Shown here: piece by piece, positions 7,389 to 14,080 of the stretch | Layout: each line of letters opens with the position of its first letter | Numbering within the stretch: position 1 is the stretch's first letter | Position numbers and translations under genes: made by a program | Assembly: GCA_020029625.1 (NCBI GenBank) | Contig: JAIBJP010000018.1 | Span: forward strand, 1 to 20,039 | Length of the DNA stretch: 20,039 nt | Reading direction: 5' to 3' | Origin: Actinomycetota bacterium | GTDB lineage: Bacteria > Actinomycetota > Thermoleophilia > Gaiellales > Gaiellaceae | The notes under the pieces: generated by a model | What the model was told of the DNA's origin: nothing | Databases searched by the model: none | What the model saw: only the letters and a program-made list of their open reading frames with translations

Positions 7389-8440
7389 CGGGCGACCGGC
7401 TCGTCCACGGGCGCCCCGATCGACGCGAGGAGCGGGCGAGCCTTCACCCACGACTCCTCGATCTCCTCTCCCGGCTCGGAATCCCAGACGATTCCGCCGC
7501 CCACCCAGAGGTGGATTCGCCCTTCGGCCACGGCGAACGTGCGGATAGTCAGCGCCAGGTCGAGGTCGCCGTTCGGCCAGATGCGACCGAGCGCCCCCAT
7601 GGAGGCGCCGCGGCCGACCGGCTCGAGGGCGGCAATGTGGTCGACGGCGGAGATCTTCGGCGCTCCGGTGACGGAGCCGCCCGGGAACATCGCCTCGAGG
7701 ATCTCGGCGAGCCCAACGCCGTCGCGCAACAGGCCCTCGACTCTCGTCACGAGGTGCTTCACGCCGGCGAGCTCCTGCTCTGTCATGAGTCCGGGCCAGC
7801 GCACCGTCCCCGGCTCGCACACGCGCGAAAGGTCGTTGCGCTCGAGGTCGACGATCATCACGTGCTCCGCGGCGTCCTTCTCCGACTCCCGCAGGTCGTC
7901 GTCTTCGAGCGGCCGCGTGCCCTTGATCGGCGCGGTCCAGATGCGGTGCCCGCGGCGCGCGAGGAAGAGCTCGGGAGAGGCCGACACGATCGTCCAGCCA
8001 TCGCCCACGAGCGGCTCTGGGTAGAGCGGGCGCAGGGCCGCGAGGTTGACCCCCAGCCCGGTCGGGTCGCCCTCGAAGGGCGCGGAGAGGTGCTGGACGA
8101 GATTCACCTGGTAGACATCCCCGCGAGCGATGGCGTCTTTGACGCCTTCCACGGCCGCTCCGTAGTCGGTGTCGTCCCACGTTCGCGTCCACTCGCCGAC
8201 TCGGAAGTCGCCGGGCGTGCGCGGCGTCTTCTGGAGACTGTGGATCCTGCAAACGGCGAGAGGCAGCGGACAAGGCTCCGGTGGCGCCGGCGCACTCGTT
8301 CGACGGATCATCTGGGAAAGGCCGTAGCCGAGAAAGAGATCCGCGACGAGCCCGCGCGCGTCGGCGCCGAAGAACCCTTCGGCGCGCAGGTAGTCCTCGA
8401 TTCGCGGGAACGCGCCCTCAGCCTGCCAAAGCTCGAGCAT
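7385..8440 (-). CDS. pabB: Aminodeoxychorismate synthase component I
   Basis: 351 aa, shorter than the usual ~450 because most of the N-terminal domain is missing; the chorismate-binding domain is complete. Key motifs are TAPIKGTRPL (Lys173), MIVDLERNDLSRVC, FPGGSVTGAPK and WVGGGIVWDSEPGEE. In this family PIKGT with Lys marks aminodeoxychorismate synthase, where the lysine is the nucleophile, while anthranilate synthase has PIAGT, so this is PabB and not TrpE. It aminates chorismate with ammonia from a PabA glutaminase, which is not encoded in the window. The ATG at 8440 has an in-frame stop nine codons upstream (8465-8467), fixing the N-terminus closely. TAGCGT 7 bp before the ATG suggests a leaderless transcript. 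It overlaps pabC. Confidence 0.93.
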   Translation of the reverse strand: MLELWQAEGAFPRIEDYLRAEGFFGADARGLVADLFLGYGLSQMIRRTSAPAPPEPCPLPLAVCRIHSLQKTPRTPGDFRVGEWTRTWDDTDYGAAVEGVKDAIARGDVYQVNLVQHLSAPFEGDPTGLGVNLAALRPLYPEPLVGDGWTIVSASPELFLARRGHRIWTAPIKGTRPLEDDDLRESEKDAAEHVMIVDLERNDLSRVCEPGTVRWPGLMTEQELAGVKHLVTRVEGLLRDGVGLAEILEAMFPGGSVTGAPKISAVDHIAALEPVGRGASMGALGRIWPNGDLDLALTIRTFAVAEGRIHLWVGGGIVWDSEPGEEIEESWVKARPLLASIGAPVDEPVAR

Positions 8441-8447
8441 GATCGGA

Positions 8448-8453
8448 ACGCTA
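8448..8453 (-). promoter_or_regulatory. -10 hexamer TAGCGT of pabB (leaderless type)
   Basis: On the minus strand TAGCGT lies 7 bp before the pabB ATG, with no Shine-Dalgarno sequence between them. This TANNNT spacing is that of actinobacterial leaderless promoters. It ends 16 bp from the edge of the inverted-repeat element at 8470. No -35 match seen. Confidence 0.45.
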
Positions 8454-8469
8454 CCCGGTCGCGCTTATC

Positions 8470-8636
8470 GAGCCCGTCTCGAAATGAGGAGCCTGAGTCG
8501 CTGGGATTCACTGACCTGGCGCCATGCTGCGTCCTCGGTCGCGCGCGTATCTGGAGTCGATACGCGCGCTCCCTGCGTCCTTGCCTGGCGCCGTCCATTG
8601 CACCCCAGCGACGAGGCCTCATTCCGAAACGAACTC
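8470..8636 (+). mobile_element. MITE-like inverted-repeat element, copy 1
   Basis: This 167-bp palindromic element fills the pabB-murI spacer. Left end GAGCCCGTCTCGAAATGAGG and the reverse complement of the right end, GAGTTCGTTTCGGAATGAGG, match at 16 of 20 positions. A further GTCGCTGGG block is repeated inverted in both arms (8498-8506 and 8603-8611). The core is a perfect hairpin, GCGCGCGTATC (8541-8551) against GATACGCGCGC (8559-8569). The right two thirds match the reverse complement of the copy at 16307-16469 at roughly four in five positions by eye. It has no ORF of its own and no clear target duplication. It is likely a non-autonomous mobile repeat; a structured RNA is the alternative. 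Confidence 0.7.
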
Positions 8637-8637
8637 G

Positions 8638-8643
8638 TAGAAT
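8638..8643 (+). promoter_or_regulatory. -10 hexamer TAGAAT of murI (leaderless type)
   Basis: TAGAAT sits 7 bp before the GTG of murI and one base after the right end of the inverted-repeat element. No Shine-Dalgarno or -35 box is visible. The element therefore occupies the position where the upstream promoter sequences should be. Confidence 0.5.
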
Positions 8644-8650
8644 CGGGCCC

Positions 8651-9469
8651 GTGGACGACCGGCCGATCGGCATCTTCGACTCCGGCGCAGGAGGCCTCAC
8701 CGTCCTTCATGAGTGTCTCGTCACGCTGCCCCACGAGGACTTCATCTACCTCGGCGACGGCGCGCGTTGTCCCTACGGCCCGCGCCCGCGGGAGGAGATC
8801 CGGCGCTTCTCGCACGAGATCGCGTCTTACCTCCAGGACGCGGGCGTGAAGCTGATCGTGGCCGCGTGCAACTCCGCCACGGCCGCAGCCTTGCCGGAGC
8901 TCCAGGAGCGGCTGACCGTCCCGATCGTCGGCGTGCTTGCTCCCGAGGCGCACGCGGCGGTGCAGGCGACCCGCAACCGCCGGATCGGGGTCCTGGCCAC
9001 CGAGGCGACGGTCGCGAGCGGCCGCTACGCACAGGCCATACACACGCTCGACGCCGGTGCCCAGGTCGTCGCCACCGCCTGTCCGCGCCTTGTGCCCCTG
9101 ATCGAAACGGGTGCCCCCACCGAGGAGATCGACGCGGCGGTGCGGGAGTACGCCCGTCCGCTCAAGGACGAGGGTGTGGACACGGTCATCCTCGGATGCA
9201 CGCACTACCCGCTCATCCGGCCCGTGCTCGAGCGCGTCTTCGGCCGAATGACGACTCTGGTCTTCTCCGCCGAAGAGACGGCGCGCGAGGTGGCGGAGAC
9301 GCTCGACCGCAAGGGAATCGCGAGCGAACGCTCGCGGGAAGGCTCGACCCGCTTCCTCACGACGGGGAAGCCGGGGGAGTTCCGCGCGCTCGGAGAGCGC
9401 TTCCTGCAGCTGCCGATCGCCGGGGTCGAGCAAGTCGCCATCCGCGACCTCGAGCTGGCGGCCGCGTGA
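8651..9469 (+). CDS. murI: Glutamate racemase
   Basis: 272 aa from the GTG at 8651. The frame is open further upstream, but that stretch crosses pabB and the repeat element. Start PIGIFDSGAGGLTVL gives Asp10. The two catalytic cysteines are Cys73 (AACNSATAAA) and Cys183 (GCTHYPLI, with His185), and the YLGDGARCPYG segment is intact, so the active site is complete. It converts L- to D-glutamate for peptidoglycan in the cytoplasm. It heads the murI-rph-(mgtC)-rdgB run, an order partly shared with mycobacteria (murI, rph and rdgB neighbours). rph follows after 21 bp. The leaderless-type -10 TAGAAT supports this start. Confidence 0.96.
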   Translation: MDDRPIGIFDSGAGGLTVLHECLVTLPHEDFIYLGDGARCPYGPRPREEIRRFSHEIASYLQDAGVKLIVAACNSATAAALPELQERLTVPIVGVLAPEAHAAVQATRNRRIGVLATEATVASGRYAQAIHTLDAGAQVVATACPRLVPLIETGAPTEEIDAAVREYARPLKDEGVDTVILGCTHYPLIRPVLERVFGRMTTLVFSAEETAREVAETLDRKGIASERSREGSTRFLTTGKPGEFRALGERFLQLPIAGVEQVAIRDLELAAA

Positions 9470-9490
9470 TCGGCCGCGGAGCGGTCTGAG

Positions 9491-10186
9491 GTGAGAGAGG
9501 GGCGCCGAGCGGACGAGCTTCGCCCTATCGACATCGTCCCCGACTTCGTCGAGCAGGCGCACGGCTCGGTCCTGATCTCCTTCGGCCGGACGAGAGTCCT
9601 CTGCACAGCCACGGTCGAGGACGGAGTCCCCCGCTGGCTCGTCGGCTCCGGCCGGGGCTGGATGACCGCCGAGTACGGGATGCTGCCGGCCTCGACCGGC
9701 GAGCGCATGCAGCGCGAGGCGCGCTCCGGCCGGCAGGGCGGGCGCACCGTGGAGATCCAGCGCCTGGTGGGACGCTCGCTTCGCGCGGCCTACGACCTCG
9801 AAGCCCTGGGCGAACGGACGGTGTGGCTCGACTGCGACGTCATCCAAGCGGACGGAGGCACGCGCACGGCCGCGATCACGGGCGCCTGGATCGCGCTCGC
9901 GCGCGCGGCCCGCAAGATGGCCTTCCCGCTGCCCTCGAACCAGATCGGGGCTGTCTCGGTCGGCCTCGTCGACGGTGAGGCGCTCCTGGACCTCGACTAC
10001 GAGGAGGACTCCTCTGCGGAGGTCGACATGAACGTGGTCATGCGGGGTGACGGCCGGCTGATCGAGGTGCAAGCCACGGCTGAGCGAGACGCGTTCAGCC
10101 GTGAGCAGCTCGATCAGCTGATTGACCTCGCCGCCGCCGGCATCGAGCAGTTGGGGGAAGTCCAGAGGGAGGGCGTCGAGGCGTGA
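9491..10186 (+). CDS. rph: Ribonuclease PH
   Basis: 231 aa from a GTG. It shows the RNase PH core: RADELRPIDIVPDFVEQAHG at the N-terminus, ISFGRTRVLCTATVED, the helix with QREARSGRQGGRTVEIQRLV, the phosphate-binding and catalytic region QADGGTRTAAITGAW, and VDMNVVMRGDGRLIEVQATAE. Length is slightly under the usual ~240-260. The enzyme trims tRNA 3' ends by phosphorolysis in a hexameric ring. It follows murI by 21 bp and its stop overlaps the GTG of the MgtC-like gene (GTGA), so it is translationally coupled to it. Confidence 0.95.
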   Translation: MREGRRADELRPIDIVPDFVEQAHGSVLISFGRTRVLCTATVEDGVPRWLVGSGRGWMTAEYGMLPASTGERMQREARSGRQGGRTVEIQRLVGRSLRAAYDLEALGERTVWLDCDVIQADGGTRTAAITGAWIALARAARKMAFPLPSNQIGAVSVGLVDGEALLDLDYEEDSSAEVDMNVVMRGDGRLIEVQATAERDAFSREQLDQLIDLAAAGIEQLGEVQREGVEA

Positions 10187-10881
10187 GCAACGGGAACGTG
10201 ATTCCTCACCTGGATCTGTGGGAGGTCGCCCTCCGCCTCGCCGTGGCGGCTGCCCTCACGGGGGCCGTCGGGCTCGAACGGGAGCTGCGTGAGCGGGCCG
10301 CGGGCCTGCGAACGCACATGCTGGTGGGCGTCGGCTCGGCCCTCTTCACCATCGTTTCGGCGTACGCGTGGGGAGACTTCGTGTTCGACCGGACGCAGGG
10401 GACGGCCTTCGACCCCACGCGTATCGCCGCCCAGATCGTCACCGGCATCGGCTTTCTCGGGGCCGGCGTGATCATCCGGCAGGGACTCTCGATACGCGGA
10501 GTCACGACGGCGGCCGGGCTCTGGGTCGCCGCCGCGATCGGGATGGCCGTCGGCGCCGGCTACTGGGGTGCCGCCCTGATCGGCACAGGGGTCGTGCTCG
10601 TCGGACTCGGCCCGCTCAGAATGGCCGAGGGCTGGGTCGTGCGCCGCCGACGGGAGGGAGGCACCCTGGAGATCGACCTCCGTCCGGAGGAGCCGCTCGC
10701 GCCCGTCCTCGGCGTCCTCGAGGGGCGACGTGCACGCGTGAGCAGGATCCACCTCGAAGAAGAGGAGACCGGCCGCGAGCTCCGCATCGAGGTGCGAATG
10801 CCTCCCGGTGTGAGCGGTCGTGATCTGGTCGAGGAGCTCACGCGCCTGGACGAGGTCACAGGCGTTCGCTGGGACGAATGA
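10183..10881 (+). CDS. MgtC/SapB-family membrane protein
   Basis: 232 aa. About residues 12-145 are the MgtC membrane domain with four or so helices and the signatures GLERELRERAAGLRTHMLV and GIGFLGAGVIIRQG followed by GVTTAAGLWVAAAIGMAVG. The C-terminal ~75 residues form a soluble ACT-like region. Family knowledge: MgtC proteins affect growth at low magnesium and in pathogens inhibit ATP synthase; their general job in soil actinobacteria is not settled. GTGA overlap with rph and ATGA overlap with rdgB show it belongs to the operon even though it splits the usual rph-rdgB pair. Confidence 0.9.
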   Translation: MSNGNVIPHLDLWEVALRLAVAAALTGAVGLERELRERAAGLRTHMLVGVGSALFTIVSAYAWGDFVFDRTQGTAFDPTRIAAQIVTGIGFLGAGVIIRQGLSIRGVTTAAGLWVAAAIGMAVGAGYWGAALIGTGVVLVGLGPLRMAEGWVVRRRREGGTLEIDLRPEEPLAPVLGVLEGRRARVSRIHLEEEETGRELRIEVRMPPGVSGRDLVEELTRLDEVTGVRWDE

Positions 10882-11465
10882 AAGTCAGCTTCGCGTCGGG
10901 CAACCGGCACAAGCTGCGCGAGCTGCGCTCGCTCCTGCCCGACTGGGAGATCGAGACGCTCGAGGACGGCGCGATGCCCGAGGAGACGGGCTCGACCTTT
11001 TACGAGAACGCCCTCGCGAAGGCCCGCCACGGGCGAGAGGCCGGCGCCCCCGGGCTGTGGGTGATCGGCGAGGACTCGGGGCTCGAGGTGGAGGGGCTGG
11101 GCGGTCGGCCGGGGATCCGCTCTGCCCGCTACGCCGGGCCGAAGGCGAGCGACGAGGACAACGTTGCGAGGCTCCTCGGCGAGCTCGCGGGAGCGGAGGG
11201 CGAGGCGCGCCGGGCCCGCTACGTCAGCGAGCTGGTCCTGTTGTCACCTGAGGGAGAGCTTCGAGGAACGGGAACGCTGGAGGGCCGGATCGCCAGGGAG
11301 GCGCGCGGCTCGGAAGGATTCGGCTACGACCCCGTCTTCGTCCCCGAGGGCGAGGAACGAACCGTCGCCGAGCTGGGCGACGATTGGAAGCGAAAGCGCA
11401 GTCACCGAGCGCGGGCGGCCCGTGCCTTGCGGGAGGCGGTAGGCGGCAGCGGCGCGGAGTTGTAG
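10878..11465 (+). CDS. rdgB: Non-canonical purine NTP pyrophosphatase (HAM1/RdgB family)
   Basis: 195 aa, normal family length. It begins MKVSFASGNRHKLRELRSLL (the SGN...K nucleotide-binding motif) and continues with FYENALAKARH, EDSGLEVEGLGGRPGIRSAR, GFGYDPVFVPEGEE and a C-terminal RSHRARAARAL, all in family order. It hydrolyses dITP/XTP to monophosphates, keeping deaminated purines out of DNA. ATGA overlap with the MgtC-like gene shows coupling. Its TAG stop forms the start of the TAGGCT hexamer serving the next gene. Confidence 0.96.
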   Translation: MKVSFASGNRHKLRELRSLLPDWEIETLEDGAMPEETGSTFYENALAKARHGREAGAPGLWVIGEDSGLEVEGLGGRPGIRSARYAGPKASDEDNVARLLGELAGAEGEARRARYVSELVLLSPEGELRGTGTLEGRIAREARGSEGFGYDPVFVPEGEERTVAELGDDWKRKRSHRARAARALREAVGGSGAEL

Positions 11466-11468
11466 GCT
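11463..11468 (+). promoter_or_regulatory. -10 hexamer TAGGCT of the cNMP-binding gene (leaderless type)
   Basis: TAGGCT uses the rdgB stop codon as its first three bases and lies 6 bp before the GTG of the next gene. No ribosome site is present between them. This suggests a separate leaderless transcript in addition to read-through from the operon. Confidence 0.45.
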
Positions 11469-11474
11469 CTCCGC

Positions 11475-11897
11475 GTGCTCTTCTCGCACGACACCAAAGC
11501 GGACGCTCTCGCCCGCTGCCCGTTCTTCACGGGCCTCTCGCGCGGGGAGCTCCTCGAGCTGGCGAAGCTGACCGAGGACATGGAAGTCGAAGAGGGAAAG
11601 GTGCTCACTCGCGAAGGGCAGAGCGGGAGCGAGTTCTTCGTGATCGTCGACGGCGAGGTTTCCGTCACGAAGGACGGTCGCGAGATCCGCACGCTCGGCC
11701 CGGGAGACTTCTTCGGCGAGATCGCGCTCCTCGAGGACACTCCTCGAACCGCCACCGTGGTCGCGAAGACGCCGCTTCGGTTCTTCGTGCTGACGCGCCA
11801 GTCGTTCCGCAGCCTGCTCGCGCACCAGCCCGAGCTCGAGCAGAAGGTGCTCGCCGCGCTCGAGGAGCGCGTCCGAGCCACCTCAGAGAGCTCCTAG
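11475..11897 (+). CDS. Stand-alone cyclic-nucleotide-binding domain protein
   Basis: 140 aa consisting almost only of a cNMP-binding (Crp-type) beta-barrel. PFFTGLSRGELLELAKLTED opens the domain, and the phosphate-binding cassette FGEIALLEDTPRTATVV (residues about 77-93) keeps the Glu and Arg that contact cyclic nucleotide in ligand-binding members. No helix-turn-helix, kinase or channel follows, so it is not a Crp regulator. Such single-domain proteins are common in actinobacteria with unknown targets; cAMP binding is likely but the output is unknown. It starts 9 bp after rdgB and ends 8 bp from the convergent YihY gene. Confidence 0.88.
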   Translation: MLFSHDTKADALARCPFFTGLSRGELLELAKLTEDMEVEEGKVLTREGQSGSEFFVIVDGEVSVTKDGREIRTLGPGDFFGEIALLEDTPRTATVVAKTPLRFFVLTRQSFRSLLAHQPELEQKVLAALEERVRATSESS

Positions 11898-11905
11898 CCC
11901 TCCTG

Positions 11906-12718
11906 CTACGCGACTCCCACGCCCTCCTCGGCAGCGGCGGCCTGCGCCCGCCCGCGGGTGAGCCACCAGTTCACTTCGGCGCCCAGCACGAGGATGTTCG
12001 CCATCAGATAGAGCCAGAAGAGGAGGAGGGCGAGCCCGCCGAAGGCCTGGAGCGCGACGAGCTCGCCGGCGGTCAGCCGGACGAAGACCGGCAGGATCTG
12101 AAAGCTGGCCTGGAGGAGCAGCGCCGCGATCACCGCCCCCGGAAGCGTCTCCCTCCACGTGAGCGCGGCGTTCGTGAGCAGGTTGTAGAGAGTCCAGAGG
12201 AACCCGAAGATGAGTGCGGTCGAGACTGCGAGCGCGTAGACATAGGAGAGGACGCCGCCCGCGACCCCCGCGTCCTTTGTCAGCTTGACACCGACGGAAG
12301 CGACGATGAGCGCGACGAAGAGCACGGCGAGGGAGCCGGCCACGAGGACGAGCACGAAGAGCTTCTGCCGGACGAACGAGCGGTTCGGGAGCCCGTAGAC
12401 GATGTTGAAGGCCGACTCGAGCACGCTGAAGAACCCGAGCGCCGCCCAGAGCAGCCCGATGCCGCCGATGATCGAGAGCGAAGTGGCCTGTTCCTGGATC
12501 GAGTGCACCACCGTGACGAGCCGGTCGACCGAGCTCGCGGGGAAGGAGCGGCGGAGCTCCTCGATCAGGTAGCTCGACTCGCTCTGCTGCCCGGCGAGCG
12601 CGATCAGGGAGAGGGCGAGGAAGAGCAGCGGAACGAAGGACAGCAGTGCGAAGTACGCGATCATCGCGGCCAGGTGAGTGCCCCGGTCGGCCAGGAACTT
12701 GCTCAGGATCTGACGCAC
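11906..12718 (-). CDS. YihY/BrkB-family inner-membrane protein
   Basis: 270 aa from a GTG at 12718. It has about six membrane helices and the typical N-terminus RGTHLAAMIAYFALLSFVPL, then GGIGLLWAALGFFSVLESAF, TWRETLPGAVIAALLLQ and a final helix ending in GAEVNWWLTRGR. The family was once called ribonuclease BN by mistake; its function remains unclear, with suggestions of transport. Minus-strand TAGACT (12728-12733) lies 9 bp before the GTG, a leaderless-type promoter. It is divergent from the LC7 gene and convergent with the cNMP protein with only 8 bp between stops, too little for a terminator. Confidence 0.9.
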   Translation of the reverse strand: MRQILSKFLADRGTHLAAMIAYFALLSFVPLLFLALSLIALAGQQSESSYLIEELRRSFPASSVDRLVTVVHSIQEQATSLSIIGGIGLLWAALGFFSVLESAFNIVYGLPNRSFVRQKLFVLVLVAGSLAVLFVALIVASVGVKLTKDAGVAGGVLSYVYALAVSTALIFGFLWTLYNLLTNAALTWRETLPGAVIAALLLQASFQILPVFVRLTAGELVALQAFGGLALLLFWLYLMANILVLGAEVNWWLTRGRAQAAAAEEGVGVA

Positions 12719-12727
12719 GCCGCGAGG

Positions 12728-12758
12728 AGTCTAGGAGGGACCACCGCTGTGGTAGCTT
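12728..12758. promoter_or_regulatory. Divergent leaderless-type promoters of yihY and the LC7 gene
   Basis: The 49-bp spacer holds TAGACT on the minus strand (12733 to 12728), 9 bp before the YihY GTG. On the plus strand TAGCTT (12753-12758) lies 9 bp before the LC7 ATG. Neither gene has a Shine-Dalgarno sequence next to its start. The two promoters must share the same few upstream bases. Confidence 0.4.
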
Positions 12759-12767
12759 TGGCCGGCC

Positions 12768-13262
12768 ATGGACGCCGCCCAGGCACTCGCCGATCTGACC
12801 GAGATCTCCGCCCAGATCGAGGCGGCCGTCCTCGCCGGAACGGACGGCTCGGTCGTTGCTTCCACGTTCCAGCAGGAGGGCCGAGGAGAAGAGCTTGCAC
12901 GAGCCGCCGTCGAGCTCGTGGCTGCGGCAGGCGAGGCCCGCGGCAACTCCGGCGCGCCCGAGCTGGTCCAGATCCAGGCGGCCACGCCCCGCGGCTCCCT
13001 CTTCGTCGTCCGCGACGGAGGCCACGTGGTCGCGGCCGTGACCGGCTCGAAGCCCACCGTCGGTCTCGTGTTCTACGACCTGAAGACTTGCCTGCGCATG
13101 CTCGAGCGCGAGACGGAGAAGCCGAAGCCGCAGAAGTCGGCTGAGGCGGACAAGGCCGAGAAGCCGACCACGACGACGGAGAAGGTCGGCAAGGCGTCCA
13201 CGGCGCGCAAGCCGACGACGACGAAGAAGAAGGACGAGAACGGTGGCGATGAGAGCTCGTAA
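12768..13262 (+). CDS. Roadblock/LC7-domain protein with Lys/Thr/Glu-rich tail
   Basis: 164 aa. Residues 1 to about 110 fit the Roadblock/LC7 fold: helix ALADLTEISAQIEAAVLAGT, strand DGSVVASTF, helix, strands LVQIQAATPRGSLFVVRDG and HVVAAVT, then a last helix. From about 113 the sequence is a charged low-complexity tail of Lys, Glu and Thr runs, surely disordered. Known: bacterial LC7 proteins regulate or scaffold Ras-like (MglA-type) GTPases. No GTPase gene is in the window, so a partner is not identified. The start codon is supported by TAGCTT 9 bp upstream. Its 3' end overlaps the next small gene. Confidence 0.8.
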   Translation: MDAAQALADLTEISAQIEAAVLAGTDGSVVASTFQQEGRGEELARAAVELVAAAGEARGNSGAPELVQIQAATPRGSLFVVRDGGHVVAAVTGSKPTVGLVFYDLKTCLRMLERETEKPKPQKSAEADKAEKPTTTTEKVGKASTARKPTTTKKKDENGGDESS

Positions 13263-13458
13263 CACTCTCGCGGCCCTCGGCCTCGCGGCCGGCGCGGCGG
13301 CGGCTGCGGCTCTCTGGCTCCGGCGCGGAGGAGCGCCGCGCGAGCACGTCGATCTCTATTTCGCGGACGGCTCGATGGTGTCGTTCGTGCCAGGGTCTCC
13401 CGAGGGAGACCGGCTTCTTCCGATCGCGCGCCGCGTCCTCGCGGCCGCGCGCGGATGA
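13249..13458 (+). CDS. Small single-pass membrane protein, function unknown
   Basis: 69 aa from ATG 13249; GTG 13243 would add two residues, but GGTGG at 13239-13243 suits the ATG as ribosome site. Residues about 6-24 are an Ala/Leu-rich helix after a basic N-terminus, followed by an RRGG stop-transfer and a soluble tail with DLYFADGSMVSF and an Arg/Ala-rich end. I do not recognise a family. It overlaps the LC7 gene by 14 bp and pyrE by 4 bp (ATGA), and GC is high at third codon positions. These points argue that it is real and translated together with them. Confidence 0.7.
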   Translation: MRARNTLAALGLAAGAAAAAALWLRRGGAPREHVDLYFADGSMVSFVPGSPEGDRLLPIARRVLAAARG

Positions 13459-13985
13459 CCGACGCCGAGCTGGCTCGCCGGCTTCGCGAGCACGCCCTGC
13501 TCGAAGGGGACTTCGTCCTCCGCTCGGGCAAGAGGTCGAGCTACTACCTGGACAAGTACCGCTTCGAGACCCATCCCGAACTCCTGCGCGAGCTGGGGGA
13601 GCGGATCGGCGTCCGGGTGCGAGAAGCTGCGCCCGAGGCCTCCCGTCTCGCCGGGCCGGAGCTCGGCGCCGTCGCACTCGCTGCTTCGGCCTCGCTGGCC
13701 TCGGGGCTGCCCTTCCTGATCGTGCGGAAGGAGCAGAAGGATTACGGCACGGCTCGCCGCCTCGAGGGGGACTTCGCGGAGGGCGACGAGGTCTGTCTGG
13801 TCGAGGACGTCGTCACGAGCGGAGGGGCGGCTGTCGAAGCCGTGAGGGCTCTCAGGGAAGGCGGGCTCACGTGCCGGACGGCCGTCTGCGTGGTCGATCG
13901 GGAGGAGGGAGGAGCCGACGCTCTCGCTCGCGAAGCGGTCCGCCTGACACCGCTTTTCCGCGCTCAGGAAGTCATCGAGGCCTGA
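13455..13985 (+). CDS. pyrE: Orotate phosphoribosyltransferase
   Basis: 176 aa, within the range of short actinobacterial PyrE. LEGDFVLRSGKRSSYYLDKY is the N-terminal OPRTase hood and orotate region. AGPELGAVALAASASLASGL and FLIVRKEQKDYGTARRLEG (Lys-rich catalytic loop) precede the PRPP-binding loop VCLVEDVVTSGGAAVEAV with its two acidic residues. It makes OMP from orotate and PRPP; pyrF, the next pathway step, lies 2.5 kb downstream in the same direction but in a separate unit. ATGA overlap with the small membrane protein shows coupling. A weak bulged hairpin at 13993-14012 after the stop could end the transcript. Confidence 0.94.
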   Translation: MTDAELARRLREHALLEGDFVLRSGKRSSYYLDKYRFETHPELLRELGERIGVRVREAAPEASRLAGPELGAVALAASASLASGLPFLIVRKEQKDYGTARRLEGDFAEGDEVCLVEDVVTSGGAAVEAVRALREGGLTCRTAVCVVDREEGGADALAREAVRLTPLFRAQEVIEA

Positions 13986-14007
13986 AAAGGCCCGCAAACC
14001 CGCATGG

Positions 14008-14037
14008 TTGCGTGCTGTTGCGACTTGCTGTTAGGCT
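14008..14037 (+). promoter_or_regulatory. Probable promoter of hupB
   Basis: TTGCGT (14008-14013), an 18-bp spacer and TAGGCT (14032-14037) form a plausible sigma-70-type promoter. The same TTGCGT box with an 18-bp spacer recurs before the SOS-controlled nuclease gene. The leader would be about 35-40 nt and carries a strong ribosome site, GGAAGGAG (14068-14075), unlike the leaderless genes around it. Confidence 0.5.
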
Positions 14038-14080
14038 GCCCCGCGGTCCCGTGGCAACCGAGTAACTGGAAGGAGAGCAA

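Noticed and set aside
7253..8650. Long N-terminal extension of murI in the same frame
   Set aside because: The extension lies antisense to pabB/pabC and runs through the repeat element; MurI homology begins right at the GTG at 8651.
9319..9336. Palindrome CGCGAGCGAACGCTCGCG inside murI
   Set aside because: It contains CGAACG but lacks the LexA spacing, lies in mid-gene and is explained by Arg/Glu/Ser codons.
11384..13144. 586-aa plus-strand open frame spanning the cNMP, YihY and LC7 genes
   Set aside because: It crosses three recognisable genes on both strands and is Arg/Asp/Glu/Pro-rich; a shadow of high-GC coding DNA.
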